Below are positions 6,703 through 15,391 of a DNA stretch of 22,534 nucleotides, piece after piece. The DNA comes from RGIG9608 sp045602425. GTDB taxonomy: Bacteria > Bacteroidota > Bacteroidia > Bacteroidales > Paludibacteraceae. Position numbers and translations under genes: made by a program. The stretch is from assembly GCA_045602425.1 (NCBI GenBank), contig JAZSBO010000015.1, positions 1 through 22,534 of the forward strand. Direction: 5' to 3'. Position 1 is the stretch's first letter, and each line of letters opens with the position of its first letter. The notes beneath the pieces are model-generated. The model was not told the origin of the DNA. It made no database searches and was given only the letters and a program-made list of their open reading frames with translations.

Positions 6703-7935
6703 ATGGCAAAGAAAAAAGATAATAGCGGTTTGATTTGTTGTCTTTGCGGTCGTTCGGATTCTCAAGTGATTTTGCTCACAGGACTGAATGGCCACGTTTG
6801 TACCGAGTGTGTGGAAATGGCACATGAGATGATAAAAACTTCTTTGCAGCCACAGTCGAGCGACAATTTGGACTTGAAAAAAGATAAATTGCCAAAACCT
6901 ATAGAAATAAAAGCTTTTTTGGATCAATATGTAATAGGTCAAGATGAAGCAAAAAAATATCTTTCGGTTTCGGTTTACAACCATTATAAGCGAATTTTGC
7001 AAGGTAAGGCCGACGACAATGATGTGGAAATTGAAAAGTCGAACATTATTTTGGTGGGTTCGACAGGAACGGGAAAAACGTTGTTGGCAAAAACTATTGC
7101 AAAGTTCTTAAATGTGCCTTTTACCATTGTTGATGCAACGGTTCTGACTGAAGCTGGTTATGTAGGTGAGGATATTGAGAGTATTTTGACTCGTTTGCTC
7201 CAAGTGGCCGACTACGACGTAAAAAAAGCGGAGCGAGGCATTGTTTTTATTGATGAAATTGATAAAATTGCTCGCAAGGGAGATAATCCTTCAATTACTC
7301 GCGACGTTTCGGGAGAAGGTGTGCAACAGGGTTTGTTGAAGTTGCTCGAAGGCTCAGTAGTGAACGTTCCTCCACAAGGTGGGCGTAAACATCCAGACCA
7401 AAAAATGATAGCGGTTGATACAAAAAATATTCTTTTTATCTGCGGAGGTGCGTTTGATGGCATTGAGCGGAAAATTGCTCAACGACTAAATACAAAAGTG
7501 GTCGGCTATGGTGCTTCGCAAAAAAGTGCTCATGTGGACAAGGAAAGAATTATTCAGTACATTTCGCCACAAGATTTGAAAAGTTTTGGATTGATTCCTG
7601 AAATTATTGGTCGTTTGCCTATTTTGACCTACCTAAATCCGTTGGATAGAGACGCTTTGCGCAATATTCTTACAGAACCAAAGAATTCGATTATTAAACA
7701 ATACATCAAACTTTTTGAAATGGATGGAATCGAACTTTCGTTTGCTGATGAAGTGCTTGATTTTATTGTTGATAAATCGATAGAATTTAAACTTGGAGCC
7801 CGTGGTTTGCGTTCGATTGTGGAAACAATAATGATGGATTTGATGTTTGAAGTTCCTTCAACAGAAAATAAAACGCTGAAAGTAGAACTCGATTACGCAA
7901 AGGCACGAGTTAGTAAAATGAATCATTCGGCTTGA
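6703..7935 (+). CDS. clpX: ATP-dependent Clp protease ATP-binding subunit
   Basis: ClpX is the hexameric AAA+ unfoldase that recognises tagged substrates and threads them into ClpP. The 410-residue protein has the N-terminal zinc-binding domain (C12, C15, C33, C36), Walker A GSTGTGKT at 119-126, Walker B VFIDEID at 181-187, the pore-1 loop GYVGED at 152-157 and the RKH loop in GGRKHPDQK. The position of the ClpP-docking loop, IGF in E. coli, reads VGYG here, a conservative variant. The C-terminal small AAA domain is complete (KLGARGLRSIVE, sensor 2). It follows clpP by 3 bases, and its TGA stop shares one base with the ATG of the methyltransferase gene. Confidence 0.97.
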   Translation: MAKKKDNSGLICCLCGRSDSQVILLTGLNGHVCTECVEMAHEMIKTSLQPQSSDNLDLKKDKLPKPIEIKAFLDQYVIGQDEAKKYLSVSVYNHYKRILQGKADDNDVEIEKSNIILVGSTGTGKTLLAKTIAKFLNVPFTIVDATVLTEAGYVGEDIESILTRLLQVADYDVKKAERGIVFIDEIDKIARKGDNPSITRDVSGEGVQQGLLKLLEGSVVNVPPQGGRKHPDQKMIAVDTKNILFICGGAFDGIERKIAQRLNTKVVGYGASQKSAHVDKERIIQYISPQDLKSFGLIPEIIGRLPILTYLNPLDRDALRNILTEPKNSIIKQYIKLFEMDGIELSFADEVLDFIVDKSIEFKLGARGLRSIVETIMMDLMFEVPSTENKTLKVELDYAKARVSKMNHSA

Positions 7936-8714
7936 TGAATTTGTTGTTTCAAATAAAAAGTTCTCTGAAATATAAACTCAAAGCTCGTCATAGAAAGGGT
8001 TTTGGAGTGCATTCGCCTTTTGTTTTTCATTTATTGAACTATGTGATTTTTGAAAAATTACCTTTTTATGCTTATGCTCAAATAGAGCAAGTGCGAAACA
8101 AATTATTGAAAGATAAAACGATTGTAGGATTAACGGATTTTGGCACAGGAAAGAAAAGTAAAAGTTCGATTGCTGATATTGCGAAAAATTCGTTAGAAAC
8201 TCCAAAGTTTGGTCAGCTATTGTTTCGCTTAGTAAATTTTTTTCAACCGCAGAATATTTTGGAATTAGGCACTTCGCTTGGTGTTTCTACTATGTATTTG
8301 GCAAAGCCATCTTCTACCGCAAAAGTGGTTACTATGGAAGGAAGTAAGTCGCTTTGCGATGTTGCGGAGAGAAATTTCAAGAATGCGGGAATTGATAATG
8401 TAGAAGTGGTTTGTGGAAATATTGACGAAATGCTTAAAGATGTTGTCGCCAAGTTTCCTCAACTCGATTTTGTTTATTTTGACGCTAACCACACTCGAGA
8501 AGCAACATTGAGATATTTTGAGATATGTTTGCAAAAAACTCATAAAGATACCATTTTTGTGTTTGATGACATACATTATTCTGCAGAAATGGAATGTGCT
8601 TGGAACGAAATAAAAAAACGGAATGATATCCGTTTGTCGATAGATTTGTATCATTTCGGGTTGGTGTTTTTTAATACTGATTTGCCAAAACAAAATTATA
8701 TTGTAGAATTTTAA
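7935..8714 (+). CDS. Class I SAM-dependent methyltransferase
   Basis: The 259-residue protein has a Rossmann methyltransferase core: motif I ILELGTSLGVSTMYLA at about 108-123, an acidic ribose-binding residue after the second strand (VVTMEGS, 131-137), and motif IV LDFVYFDANH at 177-186, followed by FVFDDIHYS. This resembles the O-methyltransferase-like Methyltransf_24 group. The basic N-terminus ending in a GFGVHSPFVFHLL segment is typical of a Bacteroidota-specific set often found near clpX. The substrate is unknown. TTG at 7932 could also start the frame, but ATG at 7935 overlapping the clpX stop (TGATG) is the likely start and implies translational coupling. The adenosyltransferase gene starts 4 bases after its stop. 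Confidence 0.85.
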   Translation: MNLLFQIKSSLKYKLKARHRKGFGVHSPFVFHLLNYVIFEKLPFYAYAQIEQVRNKLLKDKTIVGLTDFGTGKKSKSSIADIAKNSLETPKFGQLLFRLVNFFQPQNILELGTSLGVSTMYLAKPSSTAKVVTMEGSKSLCDVAERNFKNAGIDNVEVVCGNIDEMLKDVVAKFPQLDFVYFDANHTREATLRYFEICLQKTHKDTIFVFDDIHYSAEMECAWNEIKKRNDIRLSIDLYHFGLVFFNTDLPKQNYIVEF

Positions 8715-8718
8715 GACT

Positions 8719-9231
8719 ATGAAGATTTATACAAAAATGGGTGATAATGGCGAAACTTCGTTGGTAGGAGGAGTTCGTGTTCCGAAAAGCGATATTCGTT
8801 TGGAGGCGTATGGAACGATTGATGAGTTGAATTCATTTTTGGGACTTTTACGAGCAGATTTAATTGATGAAGATATTCAGCATTTTATTTTGAATATACA
8901 AAACAATCTATTTGTAGTAGGAGGGTATTTGGCTACTGATATAACCAAAAGAAGTTTGCCAGATTCGTTGCAGCTTGCAGAAAATGAGGTCTCTTTATTA
9001 GAAGATGCGATTGATAAAGTTTCGTCCCAACTCTTACGTTTGAATGGATTTGTTGTTCCCGGAACAAATCGTATTTCAGCTCTTTGCCATGTGTGTCGTG
9101 CAATAGCAAGGCGTGCAGAACGTAATATATACGTATTAGAGAAAGAAACGGTAATATCTGTGGAGGTAAAAAAATATATCAATCGCTTGTCTGACTATCT
9201 GTTTGTATTAGCACGTTTTTTGGAGTTTTAA
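8719..9231 (+). CDS. PduO-type cob(I)alamin adenosyltransferase
   Basis: The enzyme transfers the adenosyl group of ATP to cob(I)alamin, making adenosylcobalamin for radical enzymes such as methylmalonyl-CoA mutase. The 170-residue protein opens with the ATP-binding loop TKMGDNGETSLVGG (5-18), then YGTIDELNSFLG (31-42), and ends with CRAIARRAERNI (about 130-141), carrying the conserved arginine/glutamate pair of the PduO/MMAB family. The C-terminal YINRLSDYLFVLARF is also family-typical. It is slightly shorter than many members (about 185). It sits at the end of the clpPX run, 4 bases after the methyltransferase, so it is probably part of the same transcript. No cobalamin riboswitch is seen. 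Confidence 0.93.
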   Translation: MKIYTKMGDNGETSLVGGVRVPKSDIRLEAYGTIDELNSFLGLLRADLIDEDIQHFILNIQNNLFVVGGYLATDITKRSLPDSLQLAENEVSLLEDAIDKVSSQLLRLNGFVVPGTNRISALCHVCRAIARRAERNIYVLEKETVISVEVKKYINRLSDYLFVLARFLEF

Positions 9232-9280
9232 TTATTTTTAGAAAAAAACTTGTAAAAAAGATTGTTTAATAAAATTTTTT

Positions 9281-9288
9281 TATCTTTG
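9281..9288 (+). promoter_or_regulatory. Promoter of the DUF2795 gene
   Basis: TATCTTTGC matches the Bacteroidota -7 element exactly. TTG lies 16 nt upstream (9262-9264). The predicted start leaves a leader of about 15-20 nt before the ATG at 9312. Confidence 0.65.
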
Positions 9289-9311
9289 CGACTAAATAAA
9301 TTAAAGTTTTT

Positions 9312-9533
9312 ATGTATTGGACTTTAGAATTAGCTTCAAAATTAGAAGATGCTCCTTGGCCAGCGACGAAAGATGAGTTGATAGATTATGCTATGCGTTC
9401 GGGGGCTCCGTTGGAAGTGATAGAAAATCTTCAAGAAATAGAGGATGAAGGAGATGTGTATTCGAGTATAGAGGATATATGGCCTGATTACCCTAGTAAA
9501 GAAGATTTTTTCTTTAACGAGGAAGAATATTAA
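9312..9533 (+). CDS. Small acidic DUF2795 protein
   Basis: The 73-residue acidic protein resembles the DUF2795 family of short Bacteroidota proteins: WTLELASKLEDAPWPATKDELIDYAMRSG, then GAPLEVIENLQEI and the acidic tail with WPDYPSKEDF. There is no signal peptide or membrane segment, so it is cytoplasmic. The function is not known. It has its own consensus promoter and lies 70 bases before porP. Its conserved form suggests a housekeeping role rather than secretion; this is inference. Confidence 0.85.
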   Translation: MYWTLELASKLEDAPWPATKDELIDYAMRSGAPLEVIENLQEIEDEGDVYSSIEDIWPDYPSKEDFFFNEEEY

Positions 9534-9574
9534 TTTTAATATTGAAAGTTATACTATTATTTGAATATTTACGT

Positions 9575-9582
9575 TTCCTTTG
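9575..9582 (+). promoter_or_regulatory. Possible promoter of the por operon
   Basis: TTCCTTTG has one mismatch to TAnnTTTG and lies 21 nt before the porP start. No terminator hairpin is visible after the DUF2795 gene, so read-through from 9281 could also supply the operon. Confidence 0.35.
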
Positions 9583-9603
9583 TAAGATTAAGATGATAGT
9601 GCT

Positions 9604-10566
9604 TTGAGAATATTAAAAGATGTTTTAAAGTTTGTAGCAATAGGCGTATTGCTAAGTTCTCCGGTGTTAGTTTTTGCACAGTTTGATGCACAGGTAACAC
9701 AATTTATGTTTAATGTACAAGGGTATAATCCAGCAGCGATAGGGGAGCTGCAAATGATGAAAGTTTTTGGAATGCAACGTTTGCAATGGGTAGGAATGAA
9801 GAATGCTCCTTCTACGACAGACTTTTCGGTAGATGTCCCCTTTAAAATAAAAAAAACTTATCATGCTGCAGGTATTCACTTTCAAAACGATGCTTCTGGG
9901 CTGTTTGTTAATCAGAGAGTTGGGTTTATGTATGCTTATAAACAAAAACTTGGAGACGGATTTTTAAGTATTGGAACAAGATTAGGCTTTGCTAATATCA
10001 CTATCAAAGGTGATAGTGTTTATATCCCATCAGGAGGGGGGTATCATAATCAAAGTGATTTAGAAATTCCTAAATCAAAAGAATCTGATATAGGTTTTGA
10101 TATGGATATAGGAATTTGTTATTCTCATCCGAATTTCGATGTTGGCTTTTCGGTTATGCATTTAACGGAGCCAAAAATTGAATGGGGTGAAAATTCTGAG
10201 TTTTTTTTATCAAGAATATATTCTCTTTCAGGTGGATATAAATTTAAGTTGCCGAATCCCAATTACACGATTAAACCTTCGATGTTGATAAAGACCGATT
10301 TTGTCAGTTGGCAAATGGATGTAAATTTGTTAATGGAATATAAGGCAAGGTTTTGGTGGGGAGTATCTTATCGGATACAAGATGCGGTTAGTTTGTTAGC
10401 AGGGTTGCGAGTTTTGAATGGGTTAATGATAGGGTATTCTTATGATCTTCCTACTTCAAAGATTATAAAAGCTAGTTCAGGATCTCATGAGTTGTTCCTA
10501 TCTTATGAATTTAAACTTAATATAGAGAAAAAAAATAGTAAATATAAGAGTGTTAGGTTTTTGTGA
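9604..10566 (+). CDS. porP: Type IX secretion system outer-membrane protein PorP/SprF family
   Basis: PorP/SprF proteins are outer-membrane beta-barrels of the type IX system; PorP is needed for secretion in Porphyromonas gingivalis and belongs with the PorK/PorN ring complex. The 320-residue protein has a signal peptide (about 1-25, VLVFAQ) and the hallmark start QFDAQVTQFMFN...YNPAAIG near 26-46. Repeated amphipathic barrel strands (GDGFLSIGTRLGFA, DVGFSVMHLTEP) and a final LFLSYEFKL follow. The frame has a stop at 9589-9591 and no in-frame ATG before the signal sequence, so TTG at 9604 is the best start. It is the first gene of porPKLMN, 25 bases before porK. Confidence 0.93.
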   Translation: MRILKDVLKFVAIGVLLSSPVLVFAQFDAQVTQFMFNVQGYNPAAIGELQMMKVFGMQRLQWVGMKNAPSTTDFSVDVPFKIKKTYHAAGIHFQNDASGLFVNQRVGFMYAYKQKLGDGFLSIGTRLGFANITIKGDSVYIPSGGGYHNQSDLEIPKSKESDIGFDMDIGICYSHPNFDVGFSVMHLTEPKIEWGENSEFFLSRIYSLSGGYKFKLPNPNYTIKPSMLIKTDFVSWQMDVNLLMEYKARFWWGVSYRIQDAVSLLAGLRVLNGLMIGYSYDLPTSKIIKASSGSHELFLSYEFKLNIEKKNSKYKSVRFL

Positions 10567-10591
10567 ATTTTTAATTATAATAATATAAACT

Positions 10592-11950
10592 ATGAGAAAA
10601 CAGTTGTTTGTTTCTGTATCTATTGCAATGGCACTTTTGATTATTGGTTGTTCTCAGCCAAAAGGCGAGTTGGTTGGGGTTTATCAAAAATCATGGGATG
10701 AAACAGCCCCTTATGGAATGACATTTGTTAAAAAAGGTTCGTTTGTAATGGGACCTAATGATCAATCTGCAACTTGGGCAATTCAAACTCAACCTAAAAC
10801 GGTTTCTGTAGATGCATTTTGGATGGATGAGACTGAGATTACAAATGGAGAATATCGTCAGTTTGTACATTGGGTAAGAGATTCTGTTTTGATGAGAAAA
10901 TTAGGAGCTATTGATCCTCAAACTTATTTTATGCCAGGAACAGAAGATGATTCGATTCCAGTCTTAAATTGGAAGGCTAAAATACCTTGGGGTGCTAGCA
11001 AAAAAGATCCTAAGTTTGAGGAAGTTGCTACGATTATAGATAGTATGTTCTATGAAGAGGATCATGGATTAGATGCTTCTAAATTGGTTTATCAATATAC
11101 TTACAGAAACTACGATCAAATTAATAAGAGAGCAAATGAATTCGACCCTCGAACTAATAGTTATCGTGTTAATGCAAAGGTTCGAGTTGATAATGCTTAT
11201 ATTGATGAAAACGGACGTATTGTTAATGAGACAAATATTAAGCCGTTGGATAGTAGAAAGGTGTTCTTCTCAAGACGAATTATAAATATTTATCCTGATA
11301 CTATTTGTTGGGGTAGAGATTTCTCTTTTGCATATAACGAACCTTATATTAAATTGTATTTTTCACATCCAGGTTATGGCGAATATCCTGTAGTTGGAAT
11401 TTCTTGGGAACAAGCTGTTGCTTTCTGTGATTGGAGAACACGTTTATATGGCTCAATACCAGGACGTCAACAAATACATGACTATCGTTTACCAACAGAA
11501 TCTGAATGGGAATATGCTGCACGTGGTGGTCGAAATGTGGCACTATACCCATGGGGTGGAAATTATATCAGAACTAAAAAAGGTTGTTTCTTGGCTAACT
11601 TTAAACCTTTGAGAGGTAATTATACAGTTGATGGTTCTTTATTAACGGCTCGTGTTGCAACTTATGCTCCGAACGATTTTGGATTGTTTGATATGGCAGG
11701 TAATGTGGCAGAATGGACTTCTTCCGCTTATCATTCTTCGGCAAATACATTTTTGAGTGATTTAAATCCAAGTTATGAATATAATGCAAAAGAAACTGAC
11801 CCTGACAAATTGAAACAGAAAGTTATTCGTGGAGGTTCATGGAAAGATATTGGCGTATATTTACAATGTGGTGTTCGTTCTTATGAATATCAATATGAAA
11901 GACGTTCTTATGTAGGTTTCCGTTGTGTGAGAAGTTATATAGGTGATTAA
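10592..11950 (+). CDS. porK: Type IX secretion lipoprotein PorK/GldK
   Basis: PorK is a lipoprotein that with PorN forms the large periplasmic ring under the outer membrane in the type IX system. The 452-residue protein has a lipoprotein signal with lipobox LIIGC (C20). A formylglycine-generating-enzyme/sulfatase-modifying fold covers most of the rest: MTFVKKGSFVMG near 43-54, MDETEITNGEYRQFV near 80-94, GISWEQAVAFCDWR, YRLPTESEWEYAARGG, LFDMAGNVAEWTS, VIRGGSWKD and YVGFRCVRS at the end. In the Por/Gld system this fold is structural, not known to be catalytic. A long insertion (about 105-265) between the early and late conserved blocks is usual for the family. It lies 24 bases before porL. 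Confidence 0.96.
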   Translation: MRKQLFVSVSIAMALLIIGCSQPKGELVGVYQKSWDETAPYGMTFVKKGSFVMGPNDQSATWAIQTQPKTVSVDAFWMDETEITNGEYRQFVHWVRDSVLMRKLGAIDPQTYFMPGTEDDSIPVLNWKAKIPWGASKKDPKFEEVATIIDSMFYEEDHGLDASKLVYQYTYRNYDQINKRANEFDPRTNSYRVNAKVRVDNAYIDENGRIVNETNIKPLDSRKVFFSRRIINIYPDTICWGRDFSFAYNEPYIKLYFSHPGYGEYPVVGISWEQAVAFCDWRTRLYGSIPGRQQIHDYRLPTESEWEYAARGGRNVALYPWGGNYIRTKKGCFLANFKPLRGNYTVDGSLLTARVATYAPNDFGLFDMAGNVAEWTSSAYHSSANTFLSDLNPSYEYNAKETDPDKLKQKVIRGGSWKDIGVYLQCGVRSYEYQYERRSYVGFRCVRSYIGD

Positions 11951-11974
11951 TTTTAGATAGATATAATTAGAGTT

Positions 11975-12862
11975 ATGGCTAAAGAAAAAAATATTGAGGT
12001 GAAAAAAGAAAAGATGAGTTTCCTTGATTGGTGGAATTCTAGTGAAACTGTAAAACTTTGGGTTGGTCGTGTTTATTCGGCAGGTGCTGCAATTGTTATT
12101 GTTGGAGCCTTATTTAAAATTATGCACTTCCCTGGTGCTGGTGTAATGTTGTGCATTGGTATGGGAACTGAAGCTATTTTGTTTCTTATAGGATGTTTAG
12201 ATAAACCGCACGAAGTATATCATTGGGATAAGGTGTTCCCTCAATTTAGAAAAAATACAGAAAATGTAACTGCTGAACTAAATGGAGTTCCATCAATGTC
12301 AGCATCACCACAAGTGTTGAGTGATGAAGATGCAAAAAAGCTTTCGGATGGAGTGAAATCTGTTGCAAAAACAGCAGAAAAATTGGCCTCTTTGTCTGAT
12401 ATTGTTGGATCTGTTGATGCATTAAAAAAGAGTATGGATAACGCATCATCTGAAACAGATAAATTTATACAATCACAAACATTGTTGAATGTTTCAAGTG
12501 AGAAATTGTCCTCATCTTATAATGGCATATCTGATGATATGGAAAAAGTAGTTGCTCAAACAAAAGATTATTTAGTACGTGTGGAAGATATAAATAAAAA
12601 TCTTGAGTCTATTAATGGTGTGTATGAATTGCAGTTGAATGAGTTGAGAACTCAAGTTGAAACAGTTTCTTCTCAAAATGATGGATTGAAAAATCTAAGT
12701 TCTTCTATAAATGGCGTGAACGTTAATATTGATCAGTTAAAAACATTATTAGAGACTATTTTGATTGAGGAGCAAAATTTTAGTAAAGGAGTACAAGATT
12801 TAAATACTAAAGTTTCTAATTTGAATAGTATTTACGGAAATATGCTAAATGCGTTAAATTGA
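11975..12862 (+). CDS. porL: Type IX secretion inner-membrane motor protein PorL/GldL
   Basis: PorL/GldL forms the inner-membrane pentamer that with PorM/GldM converts proton-motive force into motion for secretion. The 295-residue protein has two membrane helices (about 30-48 and 54-75) joined by KIMHFPG. K48/H51 lie at the end of the first helix and E66 within the second (GMGTEAILFLIGC). A membrane-embedded glutamate is the proposed proton-relay residue in GldL. The signature LDKPHEVYHWDKVFP follows. The rest (about 100-295) is a long helical/coiled-coil cytoplasmic region. The gene sits between porK and porM (39 bases to porM), in the conserved order. Confidence 0.95.
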   Translation: MAKEKNIEVKKEKMSFLDWWNSSETVKLWVGRVYSAGAAIVIVGALFKIMHFPGAGVMLCIGMGTEAILFLIGCLDKPHEVYHWDKVFPQFRKNTENVTAELNGVPSMSASPQVLSDEDAKKLSDGVKSVAKTAEKLASLSDIVGSVDALKKSMDNASSETDKFIQSQTLLNVSSEKLSSSYNGISDDMEKVVAQTKDYLVRVEDINKNLESINGVYELQLNELRTQVETVSSQNDGLKNLSSSINGVNVNIDQLKTLLETILIEEQNFSKGVQDLNTKVSNLNSIYGNMLNALN

Positions 12863-12901
12863 TTTTATTTCAAAGTAGAATTTTTAGGAATATAGAAGGT
12901 T

Positions 12902-14467
12902 ATGAGTGGAGCAGCTAATTGTCCGGAGACCCCGAGACAGAAGATGATAGGTATGATGTATTTAGTGTTGACGGCTATGTTGGCATTGAATGTGTCTGCA
13001 GACATCTTAAATGGTTTTACATTAGTAAATAAAAGTATCTCGCAGTCGATAGTAGCAACTACTGAACGAAATAGAATTGTTTATTCTGAACTTGAGGTAA
13101 TGAAAGAATTGAATCCTACAAAGGTTGGACCTTGGTTAGAGGAGGCTTTAGAAGTTAAAAAAGAAGCTGATGAGATTTTTAACTACCTACAAGGTTTTAA
13201 AGAAGATATTGTAGAATTGGCTGATGGTGAAAATGCTGATGTTGATGATATACAATCGAAAGATAATCTAGATGTTGGAGGACAATACGCTTTTGTTAAT
13301 GGTAATGGTGATATTTTGGAAAAGAATATCGCTACTTTCAGAGAATTTTTGATAGCTAAAGTACAGAACGACCCTTCTAAAATTAAAGAATTTAGTCAAA
13401 TGTTTTCAACAGAACCCTCTTTAAATAACGATGGGGAAAGTATTCCTTGGCAAAATTCATTATTTGACCATATGCCATTAGTAGCATCTGTTGCAATGTT
13501 ATCAAAGATACAATCAGATGTTCGTTTGGCAGAATTAGAAGTTATTTCTCATTTGAAATCGCAAACTGATGCGGGAGATTTTCGTGTAAATAAATTGGGA
13601 GCTTTTGTAGCAACTGCTTCTGATTATATGATGACTGGAGAAACATATAATGCTACAATATTTTTATCGGCTGTAGACTCTACTAAACGACCTTTATATT
13701 TTGTAAACGGAAAGCAATTAGCTTCAGATGTTTATTCATTGCAATGCAATACCCCTGGTGTATATACTTATACAGGCGAAATAGCACTTCCTACAAATGA
13801 TGGAGATACAACTCGTTTCCCATTTTCAAGAACTTATACTGTAGGAGAGCCAAGTGCAACCATTGCAAATGAAGATATGAATGTTGTTTATAGAGGCTTT
13901 GATAACCGTTTGAATATAGCTGTACCTGGTGTTTCTTCTGATAATATAATTGTAGAAGCTAAAGGAGCAACAATGGTAAAACCAACAGGAAAAGAAAAAG
14001 CGTGGATATGTAAGCCAACTTCTGCAGCAAATGTAGAACTTACTGTTTATGCTACAACAGAATCAGGGAAGAAAAAAATGGGAAGTCATATATTTAGGAC
14101 TTTACGATTGCCTAATCCAAGTGCATTTCTTGTTTATACAGACAAACAAGGCGAAACTTATCTTTGCCCTTCAACAGATAAACAGCCAACAAGAAACGAT
14201 TTGCTGAATTCAAAACGAGTATTAGCACAATATGCAGACGGTTTATTGAAAGCGAATTTTACAGTTACAGGATTTACAATTTATGCTCAAGATGCTACAG
14301 GTGGTGTAACTCCAGTATCTTCGAATACAGATAAAATAACGCCATCACAGATGACTGTAATAAAAGGGAAAAAACGTGGTAGCCGTTTAGTAATAGAAGA
14401 TATTCGTGCAAAAGGTCCTGATGGCGTTGTTCGTGAATTATCTCCAATAAGTATAGCAGTTAATTAA
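12902..14467 (+). CDS. porM: Type IX secretion motor/shaft protein PorM/GldM
   Basis: PorM/GldM is anchored in the inner membrane by one N-terminal helix inside the PorL pentamer and spans the periplasm as a dimer that reaches the PorK/PorN ring. The 521-residue protein shows the conserved start PETPRQKMIGMMYLVLTAM with the transmembrane helix at about 15-35, ending LNVSADILNGF. A helical domain follows (about 36-220), then successive Ig-like beta domains (about 225-521). The length matches known PorM/GldM proteins (about 515). The start lies 39 bases after porL, and porN starts 12 bases after its stop. Confidence 0.96.
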   Translation: MSGAANCPETPRQKMIGMMYLVLTAMLALNVSADILNGFTLVNKSISQSIVATTERNRIVYSELEVMKELNPTKVGPWLEEALEVKKEADEIFNYLQGFKEDIVELADGENADVDDIQSKDNLDVGGQYAFVNGNGDILEKNIATFREFLIAKVQNDPSKIKEFSQMFSTEPSLNNDGESIPWQNSLFDHMPLVASVAMLSKIQSDVRLAELEVISHLKSQTDAGDFRVNKLGAFVATASDYMMTGETYNATIFLSAVDSTKRPLYFVNGKQLASDVYSLQCNTPGVYTYTGEIALPTNDGDTTRFPFSRTYTVGEPSATIANEDMNVVYRGFDNRLNIAVPGVSSDNIIVEAKGATMVKPTGKEKAWICKPTSAANVELTVYATTESGKKKMGSHIFRTLRLPNPSAFLVYTDKQGETYLCPSTDKQPTRNDLLNSKRVLAQYADGLLKANFTVTGFTIYAQDATGGVTPVSSNTDKITPSQMTVIKGKKRGSRLVIEDIRAKGPDGVVRELSPISIAVN

Positions 14468-14479
14468 AAATATATAAAT

Positions 14480-15391
14480 ATGAAAAAAATAGGTTTTTTT
14501 ATTGTATTATCGGTGCTTTGTTTTAGCAGTGTGTTAGCACAAAACCCATTTTCTCGTTTAGATTATAATAGTAATCAGCCAGTTTTGTTTGATTCATTGG
14601 GAAATCTTTCGGATACAGCACGTGTAGAGCGTATAGAGTCAAAAATACCACCTATTACAAAAAATCCTCGTGTAGATGATGTCGTTTGGAGTAAGGTTGT
14701 ACTTCGTATAATTGATTTGACAGATAAACAAAATTACCCTTTGTATTTCCCATTGCCTAAAGATAGTATGGCGTCAGACCTAAACTTGTTTACATTGATG
14801 TATACGAAAGTGTTGTCTAAAGAATTGTTAGCATATCAAGATACAGTAAACTTGTCAGAAGAAGCACGTATTGTTCCTTTATTTACTAAAGATAATATTT
14901 GTGATCCTGTTTATTTCTTGAAATCCCAAGAGTCGTTTAAATATTATGTAAATGAGGATAATGGAAAGGTAACAATGGATCATTTTACACTTTCTACATT
15001 GAGTGCAGGAGTGACAAAATATTTATTACAAGAGGTATGGTATTTCGATAAAAGTTCATCTTCTTTTGATAAGAAAATAATTGCAATTTGTCCAATTTAT
15101 TTTGATACTCAAACAGAAAGAGCTTCAAATCTATTTTGGGTACCATTTGATAACTTGAGAGTATTTATGTCGCAAGAAGCAATAAACGCAACGAGTCGTA
15201 ATAATGCAGAATTGATGACTTTTGATGATTTCTTTGCACAGAGAGAGTATACAAGTTACTTATTTTACGATAAGAATGTTTATGATAGAACATTACAAAA
15301 GTATATTATAAACAAAGAAGAAGCTAAAAGAGAGCAAGCTCGTATTGAAGCTGAAATCTTAAATTTCGAACAAGATTTGTGGGAATATTGA
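14480..15391 (+). CDS. porN: Type IX secretion ring protein PorN/GldN
   Basis: PorN/GldN is the periplasmic partner of PorK in the outer-membrane-associated ring. The 303-residue protein has a signal peptide (about 1-20, ending VLAQ). The family core includes DDVVWSKVVLRIIDL near 66-80, NYPLYFP, a middle ...KYLLQEVWYFDKSSSSFDKKIIAICPI and WVPFDNLRVFMSQEA, then DFFAQREYTSYLFY. It ends with a charged EEAKREQARIEAE helix. It is the last gene of porPKLMN. The terminator at 15406-15440 starts 14 bases after its stop. Its last 68 bases are also read on the other strand by the comM frame, an overlap that is probably not functional. Confidence 0.95.
   Translation: MKKIGFFIVLSVLCFSSVLAQNPFSRLDYNSNQPVLFDSLGNLSDTARVERIESKIPPITKNPRVDDVVWSKVVLRIIDLTDKQNYPLYFPLPKDSMASDLNLFTLMYTKVLSKELLAYQDTVNLSEEARIVPLFTKDNICDPVYFLKSQESFKYYVNEDNGKVTMDHFTLSTLSAGVTKYLLQEVWYFDKSSSSFDKKIIAICPIYFDTQTERASNLFWVPFDNLRVFMSQEAINATSRNNAELMTFDDFFAQREYTSYLFYDKNVYDRTLQKYIINKEEAKREQARIEAEILNFEQDLWEY

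Noticed and set aside
6511..7002. 163-codon open frame on the minus strand across clpP/clpX
   Set aside because: It is antisense to two well-supported genes, has low-complexity composition and no recognisable motif.
8265..8693. 142-codon minus-strand frame opposite the methyltransferase gene
   Set aside because: It is antisense to a gene with clear SAM-binding motifs and tight coupling to clpX.
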